Program-made: the position numbers and the translations under genes
Assembly: GCF_020510685.1 (NCBI RefSeq)
Contig: NZ_CP075185.1
Span: forward strand, 1,674,001 to 1,738,000
Direction: 5' to 3'
Length of the DNA: 64,000 nucleotides
Source: Dechloromonas denitrificans
Lineage (GTDB): Bacteria; Pseudomonadota; Gammaproteobacteria; Burkholderiales; Rhodocyclaceae
Shown: in pieces, positions 43,502 through 52,959 of the stretch
Layout of the letters: the number at the start of each line of letters is the position of its first letter
Numbering within the stretch: the stretch's first letter is position 1
The notes under the pieces: model-generated
Seen by the model: the letters and a program-made list of their open reading frames with translations, nothing else
Database searches by the model: none
Told to the model about the DNA's origin: nothing

Positions 43502-44842
43502 ATGAAAACTCATCTCGACTGGTCGGCTTACGACACCTACGGCGTTGGCGACGCTTATGCCGGCATTCCGGCGACCGGCGGCAATTACGCCAAGGCGGTC
43601 GCCGTGTGCATGAACAACCACCAGTGCCAGCGCGACGGCAAGGGCGTGATGTGCCCGAGCTACCGCATCACCGGCGATCCGGCCCATTCCACCGGGGCCC
43701 GGGTCAAGGCCTTCAAGGCGGCGCTGAATGGCGAACTGGGCGAGCAGCCATTCGTGCATCCCGATCTGGCGGCGGCGATGGATCTCTGCGTGTCGTGCAA
43801 GGGCTGCAAGAAGGAATGCCCGAGTGCCGTCGACATGACACTGATCAAGACCGAATACCTCGCCCAGCGCAACGAGCAGCTGGGTCTGTCGCGCCGCGCC
43901 CGGCTGTTCGGCGGCCTGCCGGACTGGCTGCATCGCTATCGCCGGCCGCTGGCGGTGCTGGTCGGCTGGCGCAATGCTTGGCCCGGGCTGGCGCGGCTGG
44001 CCGAAGGCTGGCTCGGCATCGCCGCCGCCCGGCCGATTCCGCTGCCGGCCGCGCGGCCGCTCGCCGCCCCGGTTGTGGCGAGCAGCGGCGAGCGGGGAAA
44101 GGTGATCCTGTTCGTCGACACCTTCACCCACTACTACGCGCCGGAAGTAGCCGTGGCGGCCAGCGCGGTGCTGGCGGCCGGCGGCTACACGGTGGAAATC
44201 CTGCGGCCGGCTGCCGACGATGGCGAAGTCGAGCGTCCGTTGTGCTGCGGCCGGACCTATCTGTCGCAAGGCATGGTCGACGCGGCCAAGCGCGAAGGGC
44301 AACGCATGATGGCCGCGCTCGCCCCGGCGCTGGCTGAAGGCACGCCGATCGTCGGCCTCGAACCGTCCTGCCTGCTCGCCCTGCGCGACGAGTTCTACAG
44401 CCTGTCGCTCGGCCCGGACGTGGCGCAACTCGGCAAGCAGGCCTTCCTGTTCGAGGAATTCCTGATGCGAGAGGGCAACAAAGGGCTGAAGCTGAAGTTG
44501 AAGCCGCTCCCCGGCGGCAAGGCCGTGGTCCATGGCCATTGCCACCAGAAGGCCTTCGGGGCGATGAAGTCGGTCAGGAAAGTCCTCGGCTGGATACCGG
44601 AATTCGAATTCGACATCGTCGACGCCAGTTGCTGCGGCATGTCCGGCAGCTTCGGCCTGGAAGCCGAGCATTACGCCGCCTCGGTCAAGATGGGCGAACT
44701 GGCCCTGCTGCCCGCCGTGCGGGCCGCCGCCGATGATGCGTTGATCGTCGCCGACGGCTTTTCCTGCCGGCACCAGATCGCCGATGGCAGCGGCCGGCAG
44801 GCCATCCATGTCGCCGTACTGTTGCAGCGGGCGCTGGCCTAG
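43502..44842 (+). CDS. 4Fe-4S and CCG-domain protein (GlpC/FAD-oxidase partner type)
   Basis: A 446-residue protein. The first third has cysteine clusters (MNNHQCQ, GVMCPSYR, LCVSCKGCKKECP) for Fe-S binding. The rest has two CCG motifs (LCCGRTYLSQG and SCCGMSGSFG) typical of heterodisulfide-reductase-like subunits. It corresponds to the C-terminal Fe-S half of fused FAD-linked oxidases such as YdiJ, but here it stands alone with no FAD subunit adjacent. Its partner might be the FAD oxidase at 56.3 kb or one outside the window. It follows the flavocytochrome operon by 124 bp. Confidence 0.83.
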   Translation: MKTHLDWSAYDTYGVGDAYAGIPATGGNYAKAVAVCMNNHQCQRDGKGVMCPSYRITGDPAHSTGARVKAFKAALNGELGEQPFVHPDLAAAMDLCVSCKGCKKECPSAVDMTLIKTEYLAQRNEQLGLSRRARLFGGLPDWLHRYRRPLAVLVGWRNAWPGLARLAEGWLGIAAARPIPLPAARPLAAPVVASSGERGKVILFVDTFTHYYAPEVAVAASAVLAAGGYTVEILRPAADDGEVERPLCCGRTYLSQGMVDAAKREGQRMMAALAPALAEGTPIVGLEPSCLLALRDEFYSLSLGPDVAQLGKQAFLFEEFLMREGNKGLKLKLKPLPGGKAVVHGHCHQKAFGAMKSVRKVLGWIPEFEFDIVDASCCGMSGSFGLEAEHYAASVKMGELALLPAVRAAADDALIVADGFSCRHQIADGSGRQAIHVAVLLQRALA

Positions 44843-44860
44843 CGGGGCTGGTGCGGCGCT

Positions 44861-45880
44861 TCAATCCATGGTCAGCACGGCCGCCCCTTGCAATGCGCCG
44901 CTGCGCAAGCGGCTGAGGGCTTCGTTCGCCTGTTCCAGAGGGAAGGGCGTGACGGTGGTCCGGATCGGGATTTTCGGTGCCAGGTCGAGGAATCCGAGGC
45001 CATCTTCGCGGGTAAGGTTGGCTACCGAGCGAATCATCCGCTCACCCCACAGGTCGGCGTAGCTGAACCCGGGAATGTCGCTCATGTGAATGCCGGCGCA
45101 CACCACGCAACCGCCTTTTTCCGTATGGCGCAGGGCCTCGGGTACCAGCGGGCCGGCGGGGGCGAAGATCAGGGCTGCGTCGAGCGCCTGCGGTGGCCTC
45201 TGCTCGGCGCTGCCGGCCCAGGCTGCACCCAGGCTGCGCGCGAAATCCTGGCTTTCGGTGTCGCCGGGACGGGTGAATGCATAGAAGCTGCGCCCCTGAT
45301 GTTGGAGCACCTGGGCGATGATGTGTGCCGCCGCGCCGAAGCCGTAGATGCCGACTGTTTGCGCCTCGCCGGCCAGGCGCAGCGCCCGGTAACCGATCAG
45401 GCCGGCGCACAGCAGCGGTGCCAGTTCAATCGCCGGCGCGCTGTCCGGGGTGTCCGGCAGCGCGAAACAATAGCGTTCGTCAGCCACGGTGTATTCGGCG
45501 AAGCCACCATCGATCTGGTAACCGGTGAAGCGCGCCGAGTCGCACAGATTCTCCCGCCCGCTCAGGCAGAAACGGCAATTGCCGCAGGTCCAGCCCAGCC
45601 AGGGAACGCCGACTCGCTGGCCGATGCGGAATCCACTGACGCCTTCGCCAAGGGCGGTGATGCGGCCAACGATCTCGTGGCCGGGAATGATGGGCAGCGC
45701 CGGGTTCGGCAGTTCGCCGTCGATCAGGTGCAGGTCGGTACGGCACACGCCGCAGGCTTCGACCCGCAGCTGGAGCTGGCCCGGCCCGGCGACCGGAACC
45801 GGCAGCTGTTCAAGGCGCAGCCCTTGGCCGGGACGGTGAAGACGCATGGCGCGCATGCTGGCAGGGGTGAAAGCGTGCAT
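44861..45880 (-). CDS. Zinc-dependent alcohol dehydrogenase family protein
   Basis: A 339-residue medium-chain dehydrogenase. The catalytic zinc site is formed by Cys in CGVCRTDLH, GHEIVG and the later Cys; the structural zinc site is CGNCRFCLSGRENLC. A Rossmann fold follows (VGIYGFGAAAHI), with GFGAAA where many members have GxGGxG. The substrate is not predictable; the family oxidises primary alcohols or aldehydes with NAD(P). AGGAGA precedes the ATG. It is a single gene, convergent with the Fe-S protein. Confidence 0.93.
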   Translation of the reverse strand: MHAFTPASMRAMRLHRPGQGLRLEQLPVPVAGPGQLQLRVEACGVCRTDLHLIDGELPNPALPIIPGHEIVGRITALGEGVSGFRIGQRVGVPWLGWTCGNCRFCLSGRENLCDSARFTGYQIDGGFAEYTVADERYCFALPDTPDSAPAIELAPLLCAGLIGYRALRLAGEAQTVGIYGFGAAAHIIAQVLQHQGRSFYAFTRPGDTESQDFARSLGAAWAGSAEQRPPQALDAALIFAPAGPLVPEALRHTEKGGCVVCAGIHMSDIPGFSYADLWGERMIRSVANLTREDGLGFLDLAPKIPIRTTVTPFPLEQANEALSRLRSGALQGAAVLTMD

Positions 45881-46152
45881 CGAGATTCTCCTCTTGCCCG
45901 TCGCGCCGACTGGCGGCGGGCGAAGTGCTTACACGGTCTTATTCCCGGGCGACCGTCCTGACCGCTCACGGCAACCAAAACAGCCGCGCATCGACCGGCA
46001 ATGGTCCGGTTGCCAACGGCTGCTTGCTTTTGGATTGTAGGACGAAGTGATGCCAGCTAGAAAAATCGAGTCAGTATTTAGCGTGGCCGAAAGCCTTCGG
46101 CGCGATGAGCTCAGTCAGCGAAAGCACCATGCTGGCGAAGAAGTTTTGCTGC

Positions 46153-47106
46153 TCACCTGGCCGCCTCATCAATCCGGTCACCTGCCGGTTCGGGCCTTTC
46201 CCAGGGGGGCACGGGATCGAACTCGCTTGCCAGTTCGGCGAGAAAGGCCCTGACCTTGGGCACCCGGCTCCGGCTGGGCGTGTAGCAGGCGTAGAGAAAC
46301 TGGCCGAGGCGGGTGATCGGCTGGTAATCGTCGAGAATGGTTTGCAGCCGGCCTTGGGCCAGTTCCGGCCGGCAGACGTAGGTCGGCAGGATGGCCAGGC
46401 CATGGCCGCCGAGCACCGCGTCGTGCACGCAATCGACACTGTTGAAGTGGAACTTGCTGCTGACCGGGACGCTGATTTCCTCGCCGTTGCGATCCTGCAG
46501 GCGCCAGATCCGGCCGTCGGCGGTCGGCAGGTAGCTGAAGCACTGGTGTTCGGCCAGCTGCTGCGGCGTTGCCGGTTCGCCGTGGCTGGCCAGATAGGCC
46601 GGCGTGCCGACGATCACCCGTTGCAGGCTGACCAGCTTGCGCGCGACCGCGTCTTCCGGCGGCGCCTTGGTCATGCGCAGCGCCAGATCGATGTTGTCGT
46701 CCACCAGATCGACCAGTTGGTCGGTGAGGACCAGTTCGCAACTGAGTTCCGGATAGCGGGCGACGATGCGCGGAAAGAGCGGGGCGATGTACATCCGGCC
46801 GAAGGTGATCGAGGCGCTGATGCGCAGCAGGCCGCGCGGCGCGTCGCCCTGGTTCTTGACGGCAATTTCGGTGCTCTGGATGGCCTCCAGCGCTCGTAGC
46901 GCGTGTTGATGGAAGATTTCGCCCGAGGGCGTCAGGCTGAGCCGGCGGGTCGAGCGCTCGAACAGGCGGACGCCGAAGGCGCGTTCGAGTTCGCCGATCT
47001 GCTTGCTGATCTGCGCCCGGGTGCAGTCGAGACGCCGCGCCGCGGCGGCCATGCTGCCGGCCTCGACGACCTTCACAAAACTTTCCCAACTACTTAACCA
47101 GGCCAT
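46153..47106 (-). CDS. LysR-family transcriptional regulator
   Basis: A 317-residue regulator with an N-terminal winged helix (FVKVVEAGSMAAAARRLDCTRAQISKQI) and a periplasmic-binding-protein-like effector domain. It is divergent from the MFS transporter gene with a 112-bp AT-richer gap, so that transporter and the thioesterase behind it are the probable targets. The start at 47106 (MAWLSSWESF) is chosen over an upstream ATG ten codons earlier. The effector is unknown. Confidence 0.9.
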   Translation of the reverse strand: MAWLSSWESFVKVVEAGSMAAAARRLDCTRAQISKQIGELERAFGVRLFERSTRRLSLTPSGEIFHQHALRALEAIQSTEIAVKNQGDAPRGLLRISASITFGRMYIAPLFPRIVARYPELSCELVLTDQLVDLVDDNIDLALRMTKAPPEDAVARKLVSLQRVIVGTPAYLASHGEPATPQQLAEHQCFSYLPTADGRIWRLQDRNGEEISVPVSSKFHFNSVDCVHDAVLGGHGLAILPTYVCRPELAQGRLQTILDDYQPITRLGQFLYACYTPSRSRVPKVRAFLAELASEFDPVPPWERPEPAGDRIDEAAR

Positions 47107-47218
47107 TTTGTCAATAATCCGTTGACGGTATGACAAGAATTATGGGCTATTTGACAATGGATTTAACAACTATAGTTCGTCGAAATCGTCGATACCTTTC
47201 ATCTCTGGAAAACAAGCC

Positions 47219-48436
47219 ATGCTGCGTACATTAAGCCGCCCCGATGTGATGCTCACCACCCTGGCCGCGGCCGGCATTCTGATGGTCACCATGGGCGCGC
47301 GCCAGTCGCTTGGCCTGTTCATCAGCCCGCTCGATGCGACGACCGGCCTGGGTATTGCGACGATCAGCTTGGCGCTGGCTGTCGGGCAATTCGCCTGGGG
47401 CGCCATCCAGCCGGTGGCCGGGGCCGTGGCCGACCGTTTCGGGGCGCGTGCCGTGCTGATCGGCGGCCTGCTGGTGCTGGCCGTGGGCAGCGCGATCACA
47501 CCGTTCATGAGCACCGGTTTCGGCCTGATCATCTCGCTCGGCCTGCTCTCGGCGATGGGCTCGGGGGCCGGCAGTTTTTCCGTGCTGATCGGCGCGGCGG
47601 CGCAGCGTCTGCCGATCGAGGCGCGCGGAGCGGCCTCCGGCGTGATCAATGCCGGCGGCTCGTTCGGCCAGTTCGTTTTTGCCCCGATCATGCAGAAGCT
47701 GATCCAGTCGATCGGCTGGATGGGTGCGCTGTGGGCGATGGCGATGATGGTGCTGGCCGCGCTGCCGCTGGTCGGCAAGCTGACCGGGCCGACGGCGGTG
47801 GCGCCGGCCAAGCACACGCATGAAGATAACGGCCTGCGCCATGCCATCGTCACGGCGATGCAGGACCGCAGCTACCTGCTGCTGCATGCCGGCTTCTTCA
47901 CCTGCGGCTTCCATATCGCCTTCCTCGTCACGCACCTGCCGGGCGAGGTCAATCTGTGCGGGCTGCCGCCGGCGGTAGCCAGCTGGTCGCTGGCGATCAT
48001 CGGGCTGGCCAATATCTTCGGCAGTCTCTATGCCGGTCACTGCATTTCGAAATATCGCAGCAAGTACGTGCTGGCCGCGATGTACGCCTCGCGCGTCCTG
48101 CTGGTCGGCCTGTATCTGCTGATGCCGCGCACCGAACTGACCTTCTACCTGTTCGCCGCCGGCCTCGGCTTCACCTGGCTGGCCACCGTGCCGCCGACCG
48201 CCAACATCGTCGGCAAGCTGTTCGGCGTCCGCTATCTCGGCACCCTGTTCGGCCTGACCTTGCTGTCGCACCAGATCGGTGGCTTCCTCGGCGCCTATCT
48301 CGGCGGCCTGGCCATCGTCCAGTTCGGCGACTTCGGCTGGATGTGGTACGCCGACATGGTGCTCGCCGGGCTGGCGGCCATCGCCAATCTACCCATCCGC
48401 GAGGCACCGGTGCAGCCTGCGCTGGCCCCGGCCTGA
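47219..48436 (+). CDS. MFS transporter
   Basis: A 405-residue major-facilitator protein with twelve hydrophobic helices. The conserved loop between helices 2 and 3 reads GAVADRFGARAVLIGG, the MFS signature. It resembles the oxalate/formate antiporter and monocarboxylate groups (MGARQSLGLFISPLD at the N-terminus). The substrate is unknown. It is followed by a hotdog thioesterase at 17 bp, suggesting transport of an organic acid later handled as a CoA thioester. Confidence 0.9.
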   Translation: MLRTLSRPDVMLTTLAAAGILMVTMGARQSLGLFISPLDATTGLGIATISLALAVGQFAWGAIQPVAGAVADRFGARAVLIGGLLVLAVGSAITPFMSTGFGLIISLGLLSAMGSGAGSFSVLIGAAAQRLPIEARGAASGVINAGGSFGQFVFAPIMQKLIQSIGWMGALWAMAMMVLAALPLVGKLTGPTAVAPAKHTHEDNGLRHAIVTAMQDRSYLLLHAGFFTCGFHIAFLVTHLPGEVNLCGLPPAVASWSLAIIGLANIFGSLYAGHCISKYRSKYVLAAMYASRVLLVGLYLLMPRTELTFYLFAAGLGFTWLATVPPTANIVGKLFGVRYLGTLFGLTLLSHQIGGFLGAYLGGLAIVQFGDFGWMWYADMVLAGLAAIANLPIREAPVQPALAPA

Positions 48437-48453
48437 ACTGAGGAGCATGCGAC

Positions 48454-48900
48454 ATGAGCGATTTTCGTCTGGACATTTCGGTGGATGCATTGAACGAGCG
48501 GGGCGGCGAATACCTGCCCGGTTACCTCGGCATCGAGTTGGTCGAATTGCAGCCCAATTCATTGCGTAGCCGGATGCCGGTCAAGAAGCTGCATTTCGCG
48601 CCGAACAATTTCCTGCACGCCGCCAGCATCGTCGCGCTAGCCGACACCACCTGCGGCTACGCGACGATTGTCCATCTGCCGGAAGGGGCCGAGTCCTTCA
48701 CCACCATCGAGCTGAAGAGCAACCACCTGGGCACGGTCACCGAGGGCAGCATCGCCTGCGTCGCCACCGCCCAGCACCTCGGGCGCAATACCCAGGTCTG
48801 GGATGCCGTGGTGACCGACGAGGCGAGCGGCCGGAAACTGGCGCTGTTCCGCTGCACGCAGATGATTCTCTGGCCGCGCAGCCCGAAAGCCGCGGCGTAG
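48454..48900 (+). CDS. PaaI-like hotdog-fold thioesterase
   Basis: A 148-residue hotdog protein. The core contains FLHAASIVALADTTCGYAT and the second strand block FTTIELKSNHLGTV, the PaaI/YbgC-type pattern with an Asp in place of the catalytic acid (LADTTCG). It likely hydrolyses an acyl-CoA. It is co-transcribed with the MFS transporter and convergent with the transcarboxylase operon. Confidence 0.85.
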   Translation: MSDFRLDISVDALNERGGEYLPGYLGIELVELQPNSLRSRMPVKKLHFAPNNFLHAASIVALADTTCGYATIVHLPEGAESFTTIELKSNHLGTVTEGSIACVATAQHLGRNTQVWDAVVTDEASGRKLALFRCTQMILWPRSPKAAA

Positions 48901-48943
48901 GGCGAGCGTCAGCGCGCTCGGGCGCTGGTCGCCGCCGGCAATT

Positions 48944-49327
48944 TCACTCGAATTCGACCAGCACGTCGCCGGTCTGGACATGCTGGCCGGCCTTGACGTT
49001 GACCGCCGCGATCACGCCGGCCAGCGGGGCGGTGATGTTGGTTTCCATCTTCATCGCTTCGAGCAGCAGCAGTGGGTCGCCAGCCTGGATGCGGCTGCCG
49101 GCGTCGGCGAAAATCTTGACTACGGTGCCGGAAACCGGGCTGCGGCAGACCTTGTTCTCATTGGCCAGCGGCGCCGGCGAGCCATGGACCGCCAGTTCGG
49201 GCGGGGCGCTGCCGGCCAGTCTGGCCGAGCCGACCGGATAGGCCGGCGGCAGGCTGGCGTGGTCGGCTTCGGCGACTTCGACATCGACCTCGTAGGTCTT
49301 TTCATCGATGGTGATTCGTAGTTTCAC
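48944..49327 (-). CDS. Biotin carboxyl carrier subunit (transcarboxylase 1.3S-like)
   Basis: A 127-residue biotinyl protein. The biotin Lys is in EAMKMETN near residue 93, inside a biotinyl domain starting at about residue 55, with a Pro/Ala linker before it and an N-terminal region (LRITIDEKTYEVDVEV) like that of 1.3S and oxaloacetate decarboxylase subunits. I use GTG 49327 because GGAAG lies upstream; a TTG four codons earlier is possible. It carries CO2 between the 5S-like and 12S-like subunits in this operon. Confidence 0.88.
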   Translation of the reverse strand: MKLRITIDEKTYEVDVEVAEADHASLPPAYPVGSARLAGSAPPELAVHGSPAPLANENKVCRSPVSGTVVKIFADAGSRIQAGDPLLLLEAMKMETNITAPLAGVIAAVNVKAGQHVQTGDVLVEFE

Positions 49328-49339
49328 GGTTGCTTCCAA

Positions 49340-49624
49340 TCAATGAAGGCGGTGCGAGGCATGCACCCCGATGCGGCCGACCTGGCCCCAGGCGCTGGAG
49401 TGCACCAACCGGACCTGGCGAATATGGGCGTGCACGCCGAGAAAGGCGGCGACCGCCGCCGAAATGGCCAGCAAGGTTTCTTCGCTGGGGGCCGAATCGG
49501 CTGCCGCCACGCCTTCGCTCATCCGCTGTTCGAGTTCGTTGACCCGGCGATTGAGGGCGCCGATCTCGGCGCGCATCTGCGCGATCAGGGACAACAGTTC
49601 GTCTTCCGTTTGCTTGCTGGTCAT
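49340..49624 (-). CDS. Small subunit-like protein of the carboxyltransferase operon
   Basis: A 94-residue protein with a heptad-patterned N-terminal helix (LLSLIAQMRAEIGALNRRVNELE) and a C-terminal segment LAISAAVAAFLGVHAHIRQVRLV ending in basic residues. No membrane helix of the OadG type is present. Similar small proteins sit between the 12S and biotin genes of decarboxylase/transcarboxylase operons and may help assembly. Gaps to its neighbours are about 10 bp, so it is clearly part of the operon. Confidence 0.75.
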   Translation of the reverse strand: MTSKQTEDELLSLIAQMRAEIGALNRRVNELEQRMSEGVAAADSAPSEETLLAISAAVAAFLGVHAHIRQVRLVHSSAWGQVGRIGVHASHRLH

Positions 49625-49634
49625 GGTGGCAATC

Positions 49635-51182
49635 CTAGAGCGGTATCAAACCGTGCTTCTTATGCGGCCGGGGCACGCGCTTGATGCGCAGGTACTCAAG
49701 CGCCTGGGCGATATGCTGGCGGGTCAGGGCGGGTTCGATGACGGCATCGACCAGCCGCTGTTCGGCGGCGACATAGGGGTTGGAGAAAGTGTCGCGATAA
49801 CTGGCGATCAGCTCGGCCCGCCGTTCCTCCGGATTGGCCGCCTCGCCGATCTCCTTGCGGAAGACGATCTCGGCTGCGCCTTCGGCACCCATCACGGCGA
49901 TTTCGGCGGTCGGCCAGGCGAACACCCGGTCGGCATCGAGATCCTTGCCGCACATCGCGAGGTAGGCACCGCCGTAGCTCTTGCGCAGGATGATCGTGAT
50001 CTTCGGCACGGTCGCCGACGAATAGGCGAAGAGCAGCTTGGCGCCATGGCGGATGATGCCGCCGTACTCCTGCTCGACGCCCGGCATGAAGCCCGGCACA
50101 TCGACGAAGGTGACGAGCGGAATGTTGAACGCGTTGCAGAAACGGATGAAGCGCGCCGCCTTGGTCGACGCATCGATGTCGAGCACGCCGGCCTTGACCG
50201 ACGGCTGGTTGGCGACGATGCCGACCGAGGCGCCGCACACCCGGGCAAAGCCGACGACGATGTTCATCGCATGGCCGGCCTGGACTTCGAGGAAATCGGC
50301 CTCATCGACGATCGCCGCGATCACCGTCCGGACGTCGTAACCCTGCTTGCTTTCCTCGGGCAACAGCGTTTCGAGCAGCGGATTGGCTTCGATCAGGTAA
50401 TCGCCCTCGACCAGCGGCGGATCTTCGAGATTATTGGCCGGCAGGAAGGCGAGCAGTTTGCGACAGAGCGCGATGGCGTGCTGATCGTCGTCGGCGATGA
50501 AGTGGATGACCCCGGAGTGCACCATGTGCGCATCCGGCCCGCCGAGTTCCTCGGCGGTGACGCTCTCGCCGGTGACCTGCTTGATGACCTGCGGCCCGGT
50601 GATGAACATCTGCGCCTGGCGGGTCTGGATGATGAAGTCGGTCAGTGCCGGGCTATAGGCCGCGCCGCCGGCGCACGGCCCGCAGATCAGCGAGATCTGC
50701 GGCACCGCGCCGGAGAGCAGCACGTTGGCGTGAAACACCTTGCCGTAACCGGACAGCGAAGCGATCCCTTCCTGTACCCGGGCGCCGCCGGAATCGTTGA
50801 TGAAGACGAAGGGCGAGCCGGTCTTCAGCGACGATTGCATGATCTCGGCGACCTTGATCGAATGCGTCTCGCCGGCCGAACCGCCGGCCACCGTGAAATC
50901 CTGGCTGGCCAGATGGACCAGCCGGCCGCCGACCGAGGCCGCGCCGGTGATCACGCCATCGGCGGCAAAGACCTTGTCGGCCATGCCGAACAGCGTCGCG
51001 CGATGCGTGGCGAACTGGCCGACTTCCTCGAAGCTGTCGGCATCGACCAGCGCGGCGACCCGTTCGCGGGCGGTCAGCCGGCCGGACTGGCGATGCTTCT
51101 CCTGCTTCTCGGCGCCGCCGCCGAGGGCATTCACCGCGCGGCGGCGGCGCAGTTCGGCAATCTTCTCTTGCATGGTGCTCAT
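49635..51182 (-). CDS. Acyl-CoA carboxyltransferase subunit (methylmalonyl-CoA transcarboxylase 12S-like)
   Basis: A 515-residue carboxyltransferase of the crotonase-fold family. It has the two acyl-CoA/biotin oxyanion regions (GGARVQEGIASLSGYG with CGPCAGGAAYSPALTD; and FVDVPGFMPGVEQEYGGIIRHGAKLL with SYGGAYLAM). Length and motifs match 12S and the alpha subunit of methylmalonyl-CoA decarboxylase and PccB. Substrate could be methylmalonyl-CoA or propionyl-CoA. With the 5S-like gene upstream the best reading is a transcarboxylase moving a carboxyl group between methylmalonyl-CoA and oxaloacetate. Confidence 0.9.
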   Translation of the reverse strand: MSTMQEKIAELRRRRAVNALGGGAEKQEKHRQSGRLTARERVAALVDADSFEEVGQFATHRATLFGMADKVFAADGVITGAASVGGRLVHLASQDFTVAGGSAGETHSIKVAEIMQSSLKTGSPFVFINDSGGARVQEGIASLSGYGKVFHANVLLSGAVPQISLICGPCAGGAAYSPALTDFIIQTRQAQMFITGPQVIKQVTGESVTAEELGGPDAHMVHSGVIHFIADDDQHAIALCRKLLAFLPANNLEDPPLVEGDYLIEANPLLETLLPEESKQGYDVRTVIAAIVDEADFLEVQAGHAMNIVVGFARVCGASVGIVANQPSVKAGVLDIDASTKAARFIRFCNAFNIPLVTFVDVPGFMPGVEQEYGGIIRHGAKLLFAYSSATVPKITIILRKSYGGAYLAMCGKDLDADRVFAWPTAEIAVMGAEGAAEIVFRKEIGEAANPEERRAELIASYRDTFSNPYVAAEQRLVDAVIEPALTRQHIAQALEYLRIKRVPRPHKKHGLIPL

Positions 51183-51194
51183 GGTTCGTCCTGT

Positions 51195-52697
51195 CTATTC
51201 GCTGACCGGCGTCACCGAGACCCGGTGCGAGCGGCCGTTCAGTTTGACGTCGTAGGTGATCGGGCTGCGCAGCGGGGCCGCCTCGCCGGCCGGGCTGCCG
51301 GCCGGAGCGGCGGGCGGCGCCGGGTCGACGCCGAGGTTCTTCGGGCCAAGGGCGCGGCTGGCGAAGAAACCGGGGGCGACCTGCGGGAACATCGCGTAGG
51401 TCAGGACGTCTTCTTCGCTGCCGTCGCAACCCGGCAACGCTGTCGCCGCAGCCTGCAGGGCGCCCCACTCGGGTTGCAGCAGATCGGCCGGGCGCTGTTC
51501 GATGGGCGGCTTGTGGGCGTGCTGTTCGGCCAGGGCGAGGACCGCCGGGTCGCGCTCGCCCGGTGCCTGGCCGTAATAGCCGAGCATCAGGTCGGCGAAT
51601 TCGCTGGACATCACTTTGTAGCGGCCCATCAGCACATTGAACACGGCCTGCGTCCCGACGATCTGGCTGGATGGCGTGACCAGCGGCGGAAAGCCGGCAT
51701 CCTCGCGGACCCGTGGCACTTCGACCAGAACCTCATCGAGGCGGTCTTCCGCCTTCTGCTGCTTGAGCTGGCTTTCCATGTTGGAAATCATGCCGCCCGG
51801 GATCTGGCTGTCGAAGATGTCGGTCTCGACGCCGTGGATGTTCGACATGAAGGCCTGGTAGCGCGGCCGCAGGGCGGCGAAGTGATCCTTGATGCGATGC
51901 AGGCAGGCCTTGTTCAGGCGGGCTTCGTAGCCGGTGCCGTCGAGCATGGCGACCAGGCTCTCGGTCGGGTTGTGGCCGGGGCCGAGGCTGAGCGAGCTGA
52001 TCGCCGTATCGACGCAGTCGGCGCCGGCTTCGATGGCTTTCATCAGGGAAACCAGCGTGACGCCGGTCGTCGCATGGGTATGGACATGAATGCGCACGCC
52101 CTCACCGCAGCGCGTCTTGATGCCCTTGACGATGTCGTAGGCCGGCTGCGGCTTGAGCAAGGCGGCCATGTCCTTCAGGCAGATCGAATCGCAGCCGAGG
52201 TCGACCAGCTGTTCGGCCATTGCGACGAAGGTTTCGGTGGTGTGTAGCGGACTGACCGTGTAGCAGATCGTCCCCTGGGCATGTTTGCCGTTGCGGCGTA
52301 CCGCCTGGACCGAATGGCGGATGTTGCGGATGTCGTTGAGGGCATCGAAGACGCGGAAGACATCCATGCCATTCTCGGCTGCCTTGTCGACGAAGCGGTC
52401 GACCACGCCGTCCTCGTAATGCCGGTAGCCGAGCAGGTTCTGGCCGCGCAGCAGCATCTGCAGCCGCGAATTGGGCAGCAACTTGCGAAAGACGCGCAGC
52501 CGTTCCCACGGGTCTTCGTTGAGGAAGCGGATGCAGGCGTCGAAGGTCGCGCCGCCCCAGCATTCGACCGACCAGTAGCCGGCCTGGTCGATGTCGGCGC
52601 AGGCCGGCACCATGTCGGCCAGCGCCATCCGGGTCGCCAGCAGACTCTGGTGCGCGTCGCGCAGGCACAGCTCGGTGATGTCGATTGTTTTGGTCAT
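51195..52697 (-). CDS. Oxaloacetate/pyruvate carboxyltransferase (transcarboxylase 5S-like)
   Basis: A 500-residue HMGL-like carboxyltransferase. The metal site is seen in RDAHQSL and HVHTHATTG, and the carbamylated Lys in CLKDMAALL. Other conserved stretches are FDALNDIRN and HIPGG-type DSQIPGGM. The length matches 5S (about 505 aa), and the C-terminal biotin domain of OadA is absent; instead a separate biotin protein is encoded downstream. It should convert oxaloacetate plus biotin to pyruvate plus carboxybiotin or the reverse. It starts the operon. Confidence 0.9.
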   Translation of the reverse strand: MTKTIDITELCLRDAHQSLLATRMALADMVPACADIDQAGYWSVECWGGATFDACIRFLNEDPWERLRVFRKLLPNSRLQMLLRGQNLLGYRHYEDGVVDRFVDKAAENGMDVFRVFDALNDIRNIRHSVQAVRRNGKHAQGTICYTVSPLHTTETFVAMAEQLVDLGCDSICLKDMAALLKPQPAYDIVKGIKTRCGEGVRIHVHTHATTGVTLVSLMKAIEAGADCVDTAISSLSLGPGHNPTESLVAMLDGTGYEARLNKACLHRIKDHFAALRPRYQAFMSNIHGVETDIFDSQIPGGMISNMESQLKQQKAEDRLDEVLVEVPRVREDAGFPPLVTPSSQIVGTQAVFNVLMGRYKVMSSEFADLMLGYYGQAPGERDPAVLALAEQHAHKPPIEQRPADLLQPEWGALQAAATALPGCDGSEEDVLTYAMFPQVAPGFFASRALGPKNLGVDPAPPAAPAGSPAGEAAPLRSPITYDVKLNGRSHRVSVTPVSE

Positions 52698-52959
52698 ATG
52701 CAGCTCAATTCCTCAACGGGCACAGCCAATGGAGCGTTCTGGCGCTAGATGGGCCAGTATGCACCGCGGATCGGCAAGATGCCAACGGCCCGCTTTCCCG
52801 GGCGGCGAGCCCGGATTGCTCGGCGGATAAGCTTTCCGGGATAAGGCTAGGGCCGGCCAGATTGCGAAAAGTTCTTTTTATCGGTTCGTCGGGAATTGAT
52901 TCATGATTGCGCGGTCAGACGCGCTCTGCTTTCACCATCAACCATCCAAGGAGTTCTCG

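Noticed and set aside
49371-52247. 958-codon plus-strand frame opposite the transcarboxylase operon
   Set aside because: It crosses several real genes and their gaps on the other strand, and its sequence is the His/Arg/Gly-rich type produced by reading GC-rich codons backwards.
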